NCBI GenBank assembly: GCA_910578105.1
Contig: CAJTPD010000003.1
Location: 62,001 to 126,000 of the forward strand
Length of the DNA stretch: 64,000 bases
Source of the DNA: an uncultured Odoribacter sp.
Lineage (GTDB): Bacteria > Bacteroidota > Bacteroidia > Bacteroidales > Marinifilaceae
Direction: 5' to 3'
Shown here: positions 1-8,279 of the stretch, piece by piece
Layout of the letters: the number at the start of each line of letters is the position of its first letter
Numbering within the stretch: the stretch's first letter is position 1
Notes under the pieces: model-generated
Seen by the model: the letters and a program-made list of their open reading frames with translations, nothing else
What the model was told of the DNA's origin: nothing
Databases searched by the model: none
Position numbers and translations under genes: made by a program

Positions 1-1100
1 TTCACATCAAATTCTTTCACAATAGCCGATTTTATCAATTGCCACTTAAACTCATCCCGGTAATCTGCAAAATCTTTTTCAACCTGCTCCGGCGTCATAT
101 TTTCATTCACAGCGACAATCCACCTCTTCAGAAAAGCTTCCGGCAATTTTACGTCCTCGTTTTTCTTAATCAGCTTTTCTTTCGCATCAATTGTAAAACG
201 ATATTCAGAATGACCTTTCAATTGGTTTCCGATATCCTCCTTCACTCTTGCCCGGAAATCAGCAGCATCCTTTACTACTCCTTCACCATAAAGTTTGGTA
301 AACAACTCCTCGTTTACCTCAGCATCAACAAACCGTTTAATTTCTTTGATAATAAAACAATAATTTTCCCCTGCGCCTTCTGCCTCCTCTTTCTTCACAC
401 CCAACATAGCTGCAAAGTCAGTTTTATTCGGATATGCCTTAGCTGCATTAAACTTCACTTCTTCACCCGCTTTTTTCCCCTTGAAAGCATTCAAAGCATC
501 TTCATCTTTCATATAATGAAGCGACATTGAAGCATCTTCATTCTTAATACCTTCTTCTTTTACCTGTCCTTTTTCATCCAATTCAATCAATTCACCTTTC
601 AGGTACTCAGTTCCCTCAATCTCCTCTACCGGCACCATATTGCCGTTGTTCTTACAGATACTTTCAATCTGCTTGTCAAGCATCTCATCATTTACAGTAA
701 TCGTATAAAAAGGAACCTTCTCCCGTTTGCTCATCTTTGCATTAACCTCAGGAGCAAGAGCAATATCATACACAAATTCCAGCTTTTCATCCTCTAAATT
801 CAACTCTTTTTGGTCCGTCTCATTCGGCAGGGGTTCTCCCAGAATCTGCAAATCATTTTCTTTGATATAATTATTCAAAGACTCTCCCAGCACTTTATTA
901 ATTTCATCCACCAGCAGAGATTGTCCATACATTTTCTTCACCATACCCAGAGGTGTTTTTCCGGGACGGAAACCATTCACAACGACCTTCTTCTGATAAT
1001 CTTTCAGAGCCTTTTCTACACGTGCTGCGTAATCTTCTTTACCTAATTCAATCTTAATGGTTGCATTCAGATTGTCAATCTGGTTTTTTGTTATATTCAT
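1..1100 (-). CDS. tig: Trigger factor, partial (3' end beyond window)
   Basis: Ribosome-associated chaperone that meets nascent chains at the exit tunnel in the cytoplasm. Reading the minus strand from the ATG at 1100 gives about 366 codons without a stop, so the C-terminal part (family length about 450) lies left of the window. The N-terminal ribosome-binding domain has the signature GFRPGKTP at residues 43-50; an FKBP-like segment follows at roughly 150-250, then a helical C-terminal domain. It is transcribed away from tRNA-Leu, which lies just upstream on the same strand with its own terminator between. The identification is firm; only the end is missing. Confidence 0.95.
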   Translation of the reverse strand, partial: MNITKNQIDNLNATIKIELGKEDYAARVEKALKDYQKKVVVNGFRPGKTPLGMVKKMYGQSLLVDEINKVLGESLNNYIKENDLQILGEPLPNETDQKELNLEDEKLEFVYDIALAPEVNAKMSKREKVPFYTITVNDEMLDKQIESICKNNGNMVPVEEIEGTEYLKGELIELDEKGQVKEEGIKNEDASMSLHYMKDEDALNAFKGKKAGEEVKFNAAKAYPNKTDFAAMLGVKKEEAEGAGENYCFIIKEIKRFVDAEVNEELFTKLYGEGVVKDAADFRARVKEDIGNQLKGHSEYRFTIDAKEKLIKKNEDVKLPEAFLKRWIVAVNENMTPEQVEKDFADYRDEFKWQLIKSAIVKEFDV

Positions 1101-1178
1101 GCCTATTTACTTATTTCAGCGATTGCAACATTCGGTGTTACAACAGTTTTACTATATTTGCTTTAAATCTTACATCAG

Positions 1179-1207
1179 AAAAAAGCCACCTCAATAAGGC
1201 GGCTTTC
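1179..1207 (-). terminator. Rho-independent terminator after tRNA-Leu
   Basis: On the minus strand AAAGCCGCC and GGTGGCTTT form a stem around a short TTATTGA loop and are followed by a run of T. It lies directly 3' of tRNA-Leu and separates it from the trigger factor gene. Confidence 0.8.
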
Positions 1208-1216
1208 CCTGCTCTG

Positions 1217-1298
1217 TACGGGCGAAGGGACTCGAACCCCCAAGTCTTGCGACACCAGATCCTAAGTCTGGCGTGTCTACCAATTCCACCACGCCCGC
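1217..1298 (-). tRNA. tRNA-Leu (anticodon UAG)
   Basis: Minus strand folds into a class II tRNA: acceptor arm GCGGGCG with CGCCCGT, anticodon stem CCAGA/TCTGG around CTTAGGA (anticodon TAG), a short extra arm, and a T arm with GGTTCGAGTCC. The discriminator base is A at 1217. CCA is not encoded. A TAnnTTTG box lies just upstream at 1318-1325. Confidence 0.95.
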
Positions 1299-1317
1299 GT
1301 GCCAGTTTTCGACGATG

Positions 1318-1325
1318 CAAAAGTA
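1318..1325 (-). promoter_or_regulatory. Promoter -7 box of tRNA-Leu
   Basis: TACTTTTG on the minus strand matches the Bacteroidetes TAnnTTTG box, 20 bases before the tRNA 5' end. Confidence 0.6.
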
Positions 1326-1449
1326 ACATTAAATTCACAATACCCAAATATTCATATAAAAATATTTACAAATTATTCACCTCACAACACAAAGAAACAA
1401 ATCTGAAGGCAAATTGGTCCGCCAGCACACGATTATTACAATTAAATTG

Positions 1450-1457
1450 TATTTTTG
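1450..1457 (+). promoter_or_regulatory. Promoter -7 box of lolD-like gene
   Basis: TATTTTTG matches TAnnTTTG and would give a leader of about 24 bases before the ATG at 1485. Confidence 0.5.
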
Positions 1458-1484
1458 TCTTCGGGAATTTCAAACAGATAAAAT

Positions 1485-2135
1485 ATGATTGAAATCAAAA
1501 ATATAAAGAAAAGCTACGGCAACCTGGAGGTTCTAAAAGGTATCAATCTGACCATTCCGGAAAATAAAATTATAACCATTGTTGGTGCAAGCGGTGCCGG
1601 AAAAAGTACGCTGTTACATATATTGGGCACTTTGGATTCTCCGGACTGCGGAGAAATCTGGTATGACCGGGAAAACATCGCAACCTACTCCCAAAACAAA
1701 TTATCGTCTTTCAGAAACAATAACATAGGCTTTGTATTTCAGTTCCACCATCTGTTACCCGAATTTACAGCCCTGGAAAATGTATGTATGCCAGCCTGGA
1801 TAAAAGGAATAAACAAAAAAGAAGCAGAGCAAAAAGCCCTGAAACTATTGAACCGTCTGGGATTACAAGAAAGAATTTCTCATAAACCGGCCGAAATGTC
1901 TGGCGGAGAACAACAAAGAGTTTCAGTCGCCCGGGCTTTAATCAACTCCCCGAAAGTAGTACTGGCAGACGAACCTTCTGGTAATCTGGATGTACATACT
2001 AAAAATGAACTTCACAAACTTTTTTTCACACTCCGGGATGAGATGCAACAAACATTTGTCATCGTAACTCATGATACAGAACTGGCCGAAATGTCAGATT
2101 TGAAAATTTCACTTCAGGATGGAAAAATCCTCTAA
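1485..2135 (+). CDS. lolD: ABC transporter ATPase, LolD/MacB type
   Basis: ATP-hydrolysing subunit of an inner-membrane ABC system of the lipoprotein-release or MacB family. Visible motifs: Walker A GASGAGKST (34-42), Q-loop region around FVFQFHHLLPE (about 83-93), signature SGGEQ (139-143), Walker B VVLADEP (158-164) and H-loop His196. Length 216 is typical for LolD. The DALENV/AW context and the LLPEFTALENV segment are characteristic of this subfamily. No permease gene adjoins it, so the membrane partner (LolC/E-like) must be elsewhere; the exact substrate is inferred from family resemblance only. Confidence 0.85.
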   Translation: MIEIKNIKKSYGNLEVLKGINLTIPENKIITIVGASGAGKSTLLHILGTLDSPDCGEIWYDRENIATYSQNKLSSFRNNNIGFVFQFHHLLPEFTALENVCMPAWIKGINKKEAEQKALKLLNRLGLQERISHKPAEMSGGEQQRVSVARALINSPKVVLADEPSGNLDVHTKNELHKLFFTLRDEMQQTFVIVTHDTELAEMSDLKISLQDGKIL

Positions 2136-2470
2136 AAGTCGTCCGAAAAGAATTTTTGAAAGAGACAGGCAAGCGAACCCTGCAAATCTTTCAGGCCGTT
2201 AATCAGCAAACCGGAGTTCTGATAAACAAATACCCGCCGGCGACTTTAGTCCCGCCAGTTAATATTGTACGAAACAATTCCCGAAAGAAACCGCTAAGAT
2301 CCAAAACATTGACATTCAGAAACTGCCCCTGCATAAAATAACCGGAATCATGTAACCCAAATCATAAATCCAAAGTATACTTTATAGCTTTTCGCTTTTT
2401 ATAGGATTAACCTTTTAATTTTTATTTTATTTAATTTATCTTTGTACGATTAAAAATTAACAGAAATAAA
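2136..2470. other. Intergenic stretch, no convincing gene
   Basis: 335 bases between the ABC ATPase and the first FKBP gene. A 61-codon frame is present but has no domain or start-site support. A GC-rich imperfect hairpin lies near 2235-2260 (GACT..AGTC core). The last 40 bases hold the promoter of the next gene. Confidence 0.5.
2437..2444 (+). promoter_or_regulatory. Promoter -7 box of FKBP gene
   Basis: TATCTTTG, an exact TAnnTTTG box, about 27 bases before the ATG at 2471. Confidence 0.65.
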
Positions 2471-3073
2471 ATGAAGTATACGAACGAAATAGACAAAGTC
2501 AGCTATAGTCTGGGACTAAGCTTTGCCAGTAATCTGATTTCTACCGGAGTAAAAACCATCAATACAGAAGCACTCACTGATGCTTTAAATACTGTATTTG
2601 CAGGTCAGATGCCGGAAATAATGCCTGACGAAGCCAATAACATATTACAGGATTACTTCGAAAAACTTCAAAAAAAACAAGGTAATGCAGCGAAAGAGGC
2701 TGGTGAAAAATTTATGGCCGAAAACAAGAAAAAAGAAGGAGTCGTAGTGTTGCCCAGCGGTTTACAATACAAAATATTAACAACGGGCAACGGACCTAAA
2801 CCCAAAGCTTCTGATACAGTAAAATGCCACTATGAAGGAAAACTCATCAACGGACAAATTTTTGACTCTTCTATCCGCAGAGGAGAACCAGCCGAATTTC
2901 CGGTAAGCGGCGTAATAGCCGGATGGGTGGAAGCCCTCCAATTGATGCCCGTAGGTTCTAAATGGCAATTGTATATCCCTGCTGAATTGGCTTACGGAAC
3001 TCATGGCGCAGGTCAATCCATCGGTCCGAATGAAACTTTGATTTTCGACGTGGAATTATTAGCCATTCTGTGA
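2471..3073 (+). CDS. FKBP-type peptidyl-prolyl isomerase (FKBP_N + FKBP_C)
   Basis: Prolyl cis-trans isomerase of the FkpA/MIP type, 200 residues. Residues about 1-85 form the helical dimerisation domain (FKBP_N), and about 105-198 the catalytic FKBP fold, with the conserved core VKCHYEGKLINGQIFDSS, VIAGW and the AYG loop typical of the active site. No clear signal peptide is visible, so it is probably cytoplasmic, unlike the lipoprotein paralogue encoded immediately downstream. Probably co-transcribed with or duplicated alongside that neighbour. Confidence 0.9.
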   Translation: MKYTNEIDKVSYSLGLSFASNLISTGVKTINTEALTDALNTVFAGQMPEIMPDEANNILQDYFEKLQKKQGNAAKEAGEKFMAENKKKEGVVVLPSGLQYKILTTGNGPKPKASDTVKCHYEGKLINGQIFDSSIRRGEPAEFPVSGVIAGWVEALQLMPVGSKWQLYIPAELAYGTHGAGQSIGPNETLIFDVELLAIL

Positions 3074-3164
3074 TAATCACAATGTAAATTCATGCCAGAG
3101 ACAATTGTTTTATCTAATACCTCGTATTTATAATTTCATAATAATAAACTCAATGAACAGTACA

Positions 3165-3878
3165 ATGAAAGCAAAAAATTTACTCCTTATGCTGACTGTT
3201 GGAGCAATGCTTATAAGCTGCAACAACGGCTCAGTTAACCAGACTTCCGCTCCTCTGAAAACAGAAGCCGATACTGCCAGTTTTTATTTAGGTTACCTGA
3301 ACGGAAGCGGCATGTTACAAATGAAAATGACAGACCTGAACATGGGAGCTTTAGTTGCAGGCATGAATTCAGCTTTGCAAAAAAAAGAAGTAAAACCAGA
3401 CCAGCAAACCATGGAAATGTATTTAAACAGTTATTTCCAAAAATTGTCAACCCTCCGTGCCACAGAAAATCTGGAAAAAGGGAAAAAATTTCTGGCTGAA
3501 AATGCAAAGAAAGCTGGTGTCGACACTTTATCTGACGGTATCCAGTATAAAGTAATCAAAAAAGGAGATGGCCCAAAACCTTCGGAAACAGACGTAGTAA
3601 AAGTAAATTATAAAGGTACTTTATTAGACGGAACTGAATTCGATTCTTCTTACAAAAGAGGCGAACCGGCAGAATTCCCGTTGAACCGGGTGATTCCGGG
3701 ATGGACCAAATCATTAAAAGAAATGCCCGTAGGCTCTAAATGGGAAATTTTTATCCCTGCTGACCAGGCTTATGGCCCAAGAGGCGGAGGACCTATCGGA
3801 CCCAATGAAACTTTGATTTTTGAAGTTGAATTACTCGAAATTGTAAATCCGGAAGCTCCGGAAACAAACAAAAAATAA
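3165..3878 (+). CDS. FKBP-type peptidyl-prolyl isomerase, lipoprotein
   Basis: Second prolyl isomerase of the same architecture, about 237 residues from the ATG at 3165. That start is chosen because it begins a lipoprotein signal (KAKN, hydrophobic LLLMLTVGAML, lipobox LISC); ATGs at 3105 and 3153 are in frame but only lengthen the n-region. After the lipobox comes a helical FKBP_N domain and then the FKBP catalytic domain with VKVNYKGTLLDGTEFDSS and VIPGW. It should sit in the envelope as a periplasm-facing folding factor. Tandem to the cytoplasmic-type FKBP, suggesting duplication. Confidence 0.88.
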   Translation: MKAKNLLLMLTVGAMLISCNNGSVNQTSAPLKTEADTASFYLGYLNGSGMLQMKMTDLNMGALVAGMNSALQKKEVKPDQQTMEMYLNSYFQKLSTLRATENLEKGKKFLAENAKKAGVDTLSDGIQYKVIKKGDGPKPSETDVVKVNYKGTLLDGTEFDSSYKRGEPAEFPLNRVIPGWTKSLKEMPVGSKWEIFIPADQAYGPRGGGPIGPNETLIFEVELLEIVNPEAPETNKK

Positions 3879-3898
3879 TACTTTTTTGAGTGAGATAT

Positions 3899-3932
3899 AA
3901 CAAATCCGGGGAAAAATTTCCCCGGATTTGTT
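3899..3932 (+). terminator. Rho-independent terminator after FKBP pair
   Basis: Near-perfect inverted repeat AAATCCGGGGAAA / TTTCCCCGGATTT with a very small loop, followed by TTGTTAT. It closes the FKBP unit before the next promoter. Confidence 0.7.
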
Positions 3933-3939
3933 ATATTTG
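3932..3939 (+). promoter_or_regulatory. Promoter -7 box of DUF3127 gene
   Basis: TATATTTG matches TAnnTTTG; expected leader about 22 bases before the ATG at 3965. It supports 3965 rather than the upstream ATG at 3890 as the start. Confidence 0.6.
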
Positions 3940-3964
3940 CCGCAGCAATTTCAATTTTTATCAC

Positions 3965-4339
3965 ATGAATTACGAAATAAGCGGAAAGCTGATATTCAAA
4001 GAAGAAACTCAACACATTAGCGACAAATTTCAGAAACGGGAATTTGTTATCGAAGTAGAAAACGAGAAAAATTCGCAATGGAATGATTTTGTCAAAGTCC
4101 AACTGATACAAGACCGGTGTGATTTACTCGAAAACATCGCCTTAAATGAATACATTAAAGTATATTTTAATATCAGAGGCAGAAAATGGGAAAATAAAGG
4201 CCAAACTTCATATTTTACCAATCTGGAAGGTTGGAGAATAGAAAAACTGAATGCACAAAACCCGGAAAATATTCCCGTTCCCGAATACCGGGTGGAAGAT
4301 ATTCCCGCTATGCCCGAAGCAGACGACCTTCCCTTTTGA
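3965..4339 (+). CDS. DUF3127 domain protein (OB-fold-like)
   Basis: About 124 residues. The sequence (EISGKLIFK near the start, FVKVQLIQDRCDLLEN and KVYFNIRGRKW in the middle) fits the Bacteroidetes DUF3127 family, which is predicted to have an OB fold. The C-terminus is acidic and ends in DDLPF, which resembles the protein-binding tip of single-stranded DNA-binding proteins. A role in nucleic acid binding is inferred, not shown. The start at 3965 follows a terminator and a promoter box, so the longer frame from 3890 is rejected. Confidence 0.8.
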   Translation: MNYEISGKLIFKEETQHISDKFQKREFVIEVENEKNSQWNDFVKVQLIQDRCDLLENIALNEYIKVYFNIRGRKWENKGQTSYFTNLEGWRIEKLNAQNPENIPVPEYRVEDIPAMPEADDLPF

Positions 4340-4350
4340 TTTATTTTGCA

Positions 4351-4437
4351 ACAGAACTTTGACAGATAAGCGCAATCAGAACCAATCTGAACAGACTTTC
4401 CCCATTGCAGAACCGCTTATCTGTCAAAAAATCTGTT
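4351..4437. repeat. Structured palindrome between convergent genes
   Basis: Perfect 14-bp inverted repeat TTGACAGATAAGCG (4359-4372) with its complement at 4414-4427, enclosing a second stem GCAAT/ATTGC and a small hairpin TCAGA/TCTGA. Five more outer pairs (ACAGA/TCTGT) are possible. It lies between two convergent genes and could act as a bidirectional terminator, but it shares the motif TTTGACAGAT(A/G)AGC with the palindrome at 42.4 kb. Confidence 0.7.
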
Positions 4438-4446
4438 TGCCCCCCA

Positions 4447-5043
4447 TTATTTATCCAACAGATTAAGTTTCTGAAACATCTTCCTATACTCCAGTGCTTT
4501 TTCAGACAAAGGCTTGGGATAAGCCCGGGAAGAAGAAGGCATGCGGAAAAAAAGTAAAGTCCTGCCGCAACATTCAAATTCCGTATATTCCCCCACCTTA
4601 GGCTGCTCTGCATCTATAAGAGACAATACAGTATCTGTAGCTTTCTGCCCTGTTGTAACAATTGCCACACAATCCGGCAACTGTTCCAACACTTTTTTTA
4701 AATCTATAGTCTGCACAATCTCCAAAAATTTATCCGAAGCATTATCTTGCCTGCGAATAACCTCCCGTCCGGAATCTGTCAACGCAATTCCTTTGCTCTC
4801 CAGAAACTCCCTGAGTCTGGATTCACAAAACGATTTTTTATCCTCAGTCAGAAAATAATCTTTTTCTTCAAAGAACACCAAACCAAAAATACGCCACATA
4901 TCATTCTGAAAATTCGGATAATAAAAATCCATCTTCCAACGGTTCCGGGGAGGCGGAAAGCTTCCCAGCATCAGCAAACGGGCCCCTTTCGGAAAAAAAG
5001 GTTCCAAAGGATGTATTTCCGTTTTTTCCTCATTCTTTTTCAT
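4447..5043 (-). CDS. Uracil-DNA glycosylase family protein
   Basis: About 198 residues from the ATG at 5043 (an ATG three codons upstream at 5052 is possible). The N-terminal part has LLMLGSFPPPRNRW followed by FYYPNFQNDMWRIFG, matching the glycine/proline active-site loop and the F-Y-P-N-W motif of the Mug/uracil-glycosylase fold. The protein probably removes damaged or mismatched bases in cytoplasmic DNA repair; which base it recognises cannot be told. Convergent with the DUF3127 gene and downstream of pyk on the same strand after a 65-base gap. Confidence 0.75.
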   Translation of the reverse strand: MKKNEEKTEIHPLEPFFPKGARLLMLGSFPPPRNRWKMDFYYPNFQNDMWRIFGLVFFEEKDYFLTEDKKSFCESRLREFLESKGIALTDSGREVIRRQDNASDKFLEIVQTIDLKKVLEQLPDCVAIVTTGQKATDTVLSLIDAEQPKVGEYTEFECCGRTLLFFRMPSSSRAYPKPLSEKALEYRKMFQKLNLLDK

Positions 5044-5117
5044 ACACACCAACTTTTTCCGCTGTCATTTTTATTTATTTTCTCTTGTTCCGCATTTTCA
5101 TCCGGATCTGCCAGCCC

Positions 5118-6515
5118 TCACTTAATGTCATTAATTTTACAAACTTCCAGAAAAGAAGCCCCCCGGACATGTCCGAAACTACCTCCGATAACCAAAATCT
5201 GATCTTCCGGTGCATATCCATTTTCTAACAACATTTTTGGTATATCTCTCATAAATTCATCCCGGGAGGAAGGCTTCACCGAAAAATAGGACTCCACCCC
5301 ATAGGATAAAGCCAATTCACGCATTACCTCTTCGTCATAACAACGGGCATAAACAGGCAAACCGCCCCGGAATGCAGACAAATAACGGGCTGTACGTCCG
5401 GACATTGTATCCACAACAATAGCTTTAATAGATAACATCGTGGTCATTTTTACAGCCACACGAGCCAAAGCAGCAGTGATTTCATTATTGATCCGAATCA
5501 GATTCCGGTTCGAATCCGGGGGCGTAGTTGACTCATTCGCTTCAGCTACTTTCGTCATCACTTTGACAGCTTCCAAAGGATAGTCCCCATAAGCCGTTTC
5601 ACCACTCAACATGATAGCATCCGTTCCGCTATATACAGCATTAGCAATATCGCTCACTTCTGCCCGGGTAGGCCGCGGATGGTCTATCATCGTATGAAGC
5701 ATCTGAGTAGCAATAATTACCGGTTTTTTACTCTCAATACATTTATTAACTATCATTCGCTGAATACGCGGAATTTTTTCTGCATCAATCTCTATCGCCA
5801 AATCTCCCCGCGCCACCATTACACCGTAGACATGATCCAATATTTCGTCAATATGGTCCACCCCTTCTTGATTCTCTATCTTTGCTATAATCTTTATCTT
5901 GCTATTATGCTCATCCAGAATACGCTGAATCTGGAACACATCTTCTTTATTCCGGACAAAAGAATGAGCAATAAAATCCAGTTTATTTTTTACAGCAAAT
6001 TCTATAAAAGTACGGTCTTTATCGCTCAATGATTCCAAATGCATATTGACACCAGGCACATTGATACTCTTTTTATTCTTGATTTCTCCGGGATTAGAAG
6101 CCACTAAAACCAAATATTCCTCCGTCTTGTCTTTTACAATAAATTCAACATCTCCGTCATCAATTAACACTTTTGCCCCCACCTGCACATCTCTGACAAA
6201 ATTACTATAAGAAACATGAATCATTTTACCGCCCTTCACTCCGGCATCTCCGGACATATATACAACTTCCCCTCTCTCTACCCGGACAGGCTCTTCAATT
6301 CCGGAAGTCCGGACTTCCGGACCTTTCGTGTCTATCAAAAGTGCTATCTTCTTAGAAACAGCACGGACATTGTTCACCACTTTCATCGCCTCATCCAAAG
6401 TCTGGTGAGCCGTATTCAGCCGCACAACATTCATTCCAGCCTCATATAAATCTTTCAAAAAACCGACATCACATCTCTTATCTGAAATTGTTGCCACTAT
6501 TTTTGTTCTTTTCAT
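5118..6515 (-). CDS. pyk: Pyruvate kinase
   Basis: Glycolytic enzyme converting phosphoenolpyruvate and ADP to pyruvate and ATP. 465 residues, usual length. Visible landmarks: N-terminal TKIVATISDKR, IAKIENQEGVDHIDEIL (catalytic lysine region), GVMVARGDLAIEI, the pyruvate kinase signature around KPVIIATQMLHTMI and RPTRAEVSDIANAV, and DAIMLSGETAYG. C-terminal allosteric-type domain follows. The first motif reads KIVATIS rather than the commoner KIVCTIG, a mild family variant. The gene stands 49 bases downstream of aroQ and probably shares its transcript. Confidence 0.95.
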   Translation of the reverse strand: MKRTKIVATISDKRCDVGFLKDLYEAGMNVVRLNTAHQTLDEAMKVVNNVRAVSKKIALLIDTKGPEVRTSGIEEPVRVERGEVVYMSGDAGVKGGKMIHVSYSNFVRDVQVGAKVLIDDGDVEFIVKDKTEEYLVLVASNPGEIKNKKSINVPGVNMHLESLSDKDRTFIEFAVKNKLDFIAHSFVRNKEDVFQIQRILDEHNSKIKIIAKIENQEGVDHIDEILDHVYGVMVARGDLAIEIDAEKIPRIQRMIVNKCIESKKPVIIATQMLHTMIDHPRPTRAEVSDIANAVYSGTDAIMLSGETAYGDYPLEAVKVMTKVAEANESTTPPDSNRNLIRINNEITAALARVAVKMTTMLSIKAIVVDTMSGRTARYLSAFRGGLPVYARCYDEEVMRELALSYGVESYFSVKPSSRDEFMRDIPKMLLENGYAPEDQILVIGGSFGHVRGASFLEVCKINDIK

Positions 6516-6564
6516 ATCTGCAAACTTTTTACTTATGTTTTCCGATAGATTAATCGTAAATTCC

Positions 6565-7002
6565 TTAGAATTGTTTTAAAGATGAATTGTTTTTTAATGC
6601 CAATAATGCCAATTCATAGGAATTTAGTCCAAATCCCATAATTACTCCTTTACACACCGCTGTCAAATAAGAAGCATGCCTGAAAGATTCACGCCGGGCA
6701 GTATTCGAAATGTGCACCTCAATCACAGGAGTAAACACTGCCGCAACAGCGTCAGCAATAGCTAAAGAAGTATGCGTATATGCTCCGGCATTCAACACAA
6801 TGCCATCATAGGTAAAACCTACTTCATGAATTTTATTAATCAACTCCCCCTCCACATTGGACTGGTAATACCCGATTCTAACATCCGGATATTTTTTCCG
6901 AAGTTTTTCCAGATAATCTGGAAAAGATTCTTTACCGTAAACATCCGGCTCCCGGATACCTAACAAATTCAAATTAGGCCCATTAAGTATTAATATCTGC
7001 AT
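6565..7002 (-). CDS. aroQ: 3-dehydroquinate dehydratase, type II
   Basis: Shikimate-pathway enzyme that dehydrates 3-dehydroquinate. About 145 residues, typical for type II. Motifs: ILNGPNLNLLG at the N-terminus, the active-site loop following with REPDVYG, NAGAYTHTS, EVHISN and a C-terminal segment with FRHASYLTAV. The start at 7002 (MQILILNG) is preferred: ATGs at 7011 and 7035 also exist, but the promoter box at 7033-7040 would place the transcript start near 7029, excluding 7035. The loop after EVHISN (TARRESFRH) is slightly unusual beside the commoner AREEFRH. Confidence 0.93.
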   Translation of the reverse strand: MQILILNGPNLNLLGIREPDVYGKESFPDYLEKLRKKYPDVRIGYYQSNVEGELINKIHEVGFTYDGIVLNAGAYTHTSLAIADAVAAVFTPVIEVHISNTARRESFRHASYLTAVCKGVIMGFGLNSYELALLALKNNSSLKQF

Positions 7003-7032
7003 TTTTTCCATTTTATTTTCAGGATCTTCATA

Positions 7033-7040
7033 CAAAATTA
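7033..7040 (-). promoter_or_regulatory. Promoter -7 box of aroQ-pyk
   Basis: TAATTTTG on the minus strand; predicts a leader of about 27 bases to the aroQ start at 7002. Confidence 0.55.
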
Positions 7041-7297
7041 GTCATTTTTCTCTCTTCTTCGTTCACTCCTTTTTATAATATCATTTTTTTATTTTTATAT
7101 TTCCACTGAAAATAAATATAGTACACTGTATACCAATTATTTGTAAAAACATTTTTCCACGTGTATTATATTAATATTGTTAAACTACAATAGATATCAA
7201 TTATATATCAAAAAAATATATATCTTTAGGCATTGTTTTATTTAGAGTGTGCTAGCATTATTTATTGTAAATTTTGACATACATAAACATTTAAAAA

Positions 7298-8221
7298 ATG
7301 ACTTGGGACAATGCAATTGAAAGCTACAAGACTTATTTAATTCTTGAAAAATCGCTTTCTTCAAATTCAGTAGAAGCCTATCTGAATGACATCAACAAAT
7401 TAGCTAAGTATTGTGCAGACAAACACAACGTTAAAATTCCTGATGAAGTAACTTATGATATTCTGAAAGATTATCTGATATTTGTCAGTGAAATTGGAGT
7501 AACAAACCGGACACAAGCAAGATGTATTTCCAGCATTCGTTCTTTCTTCAAATTCCTCGTTTTCGACGGCAAATTAGAGAATAATCCGACCCGTTTGTTA
7601 GAAGCACCTAAAATCGGAAGAAAATTACCCAACATCCTGACTGTGGAAGAAATCGATTCCATGCTGAATGCCGTAGAAATGTATAAACCGGAAGGACAAC
7701 GGAACAAAGCAATTATAGAAATGCTTTATTCCTGCGGTCTACGGGTATCGGAATTAATAGACATTAAATTATCTAATATCAATTTCCGTATGGGAATTGT
7801 AAAAATTGAAGGGAAAGGTAATAAAGAACGTGTTATTCCGATGAGTAAAAATGCAAAAGAAGAAATTAAACGTTACCTGAAAGTATACCGGGATTATCTG
7901 GATATTGAAAAAGATTATGAAGACGTACTTTTCCTGAATAAACGCGGAACGGCTTTGTCCAGAGTCATGGTATTCAACATTATCAAACACTTGGCCAAAC
8001 GGGCTGGTATCAAAAAAAATGTATCTCCTCATACCTTCCGCCACTCTTTCGCTTCTCATCTTGTAAGCGGCGGAGCTGACCTGAGAGCGGTACAGGATAT
8101 GCTGGGACATGAATCCATTCTGACTACGGAAATTTATACGCATTTGGACGACCGTTATCTGAAAGATACAATCAATAAGTTTCATCCCCGGGCAAAAGAA
8201 AACACGGAAGCAGAAAAATAA
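7298..8221 (+). CDS. xerD: Tyrosine recombinase XerD
   Basis: Site-specific recombinase that resolves chromosome dimers at dif with XerC. 307 residues. An N-terminal SAM-like core-binding domain (about 1-90) precedes the catalytic domain with all active-site residues visible: Arg149 (GLRVSEL), Lys173 (GKGNKER), His245 and Arg248 (HTFRHSF), His271 (LGH) and nucleophile Tyr280 (EIYTH). Length and motif spacing are those of the housekeeping XerC/D group, not of a mobile-element integrase, and it stands alone with a strong terminator. The upstream 260 bases are very AT-rich and show no exact promoter box. Confidence 0.9.
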   Translation: MTWDNAIESYKTYLILEKSLSSNSVEAYLNDINKLAKYCADKHNVKIPDEVTYDILKDYLIFVSEIGVTNRTQARCISSIRSFFKFLVFDGKLENNPTRLLEAPKIGRKLPNILTVEEIDSMLNAVEMYKPEGQRNKAIIEMLYSCGLRVSELIDIKLSNINFRMGIVKIEGKGNKERVIPMSKNAKEEIKRYLKVYRDYLDIEKDYEDVLFLNKRGTALSRVMVFNIIKHLAKRAGIKKNVSPHTFRHSFASHLVSGGADLRAVQDMLGHESILTTEIYTHLDDRYLKDTINKFHPRAKENTEAEK

Positions 8222-8256
8222 AAAACAAAGAGCGTTACAAACGCTCTTTGTTTTTA
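8222..8256 (+). terminator. Rho-independent terminator after xerD
   Basis: AAACAAAGAGCGTT / AACGCTCTTTGTTT stem with an ACA loop followed by TTTTT; it begins right at the xerD stop codon. Confidence 0.9.
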
Positions 8257-8262
8257 TCTTTG
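8255..8262 (+). promoter_or_regulatory. Promoter -7 box of HEAT-repeat gene
   Basis: TATCTTTG starts within the T-run of the xerD terminator; about 14 bases of leader to the ATG at 8280. Confidence 0.6.
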
Positions 8263-8279
8263 TAACCTAATAAATTAAT

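Noticed and set aside
39..1046. Plus-strand frames opposite trigger factor
   Set aside because: Shadows of the conserved minus-strand tig gene.
1153..1160. TATATTTG on the plus strand
   Set aside because: Matches the promoter box but nothing is transcribed from it on this strand; the tRNA and tig are both on the minus strand.
2156..2341. 61-codon plus-strand frame after the LolD gene
   Set aside because: No domain, no start-site support, basic low-complexity translation; probably chance.
7298..8221. XerD-like recombinase as phage or island integrase
   Set aside because: Length, motif spacing and housekeeping surroundings match chromosomal XerD; no att-like repeats nearby.
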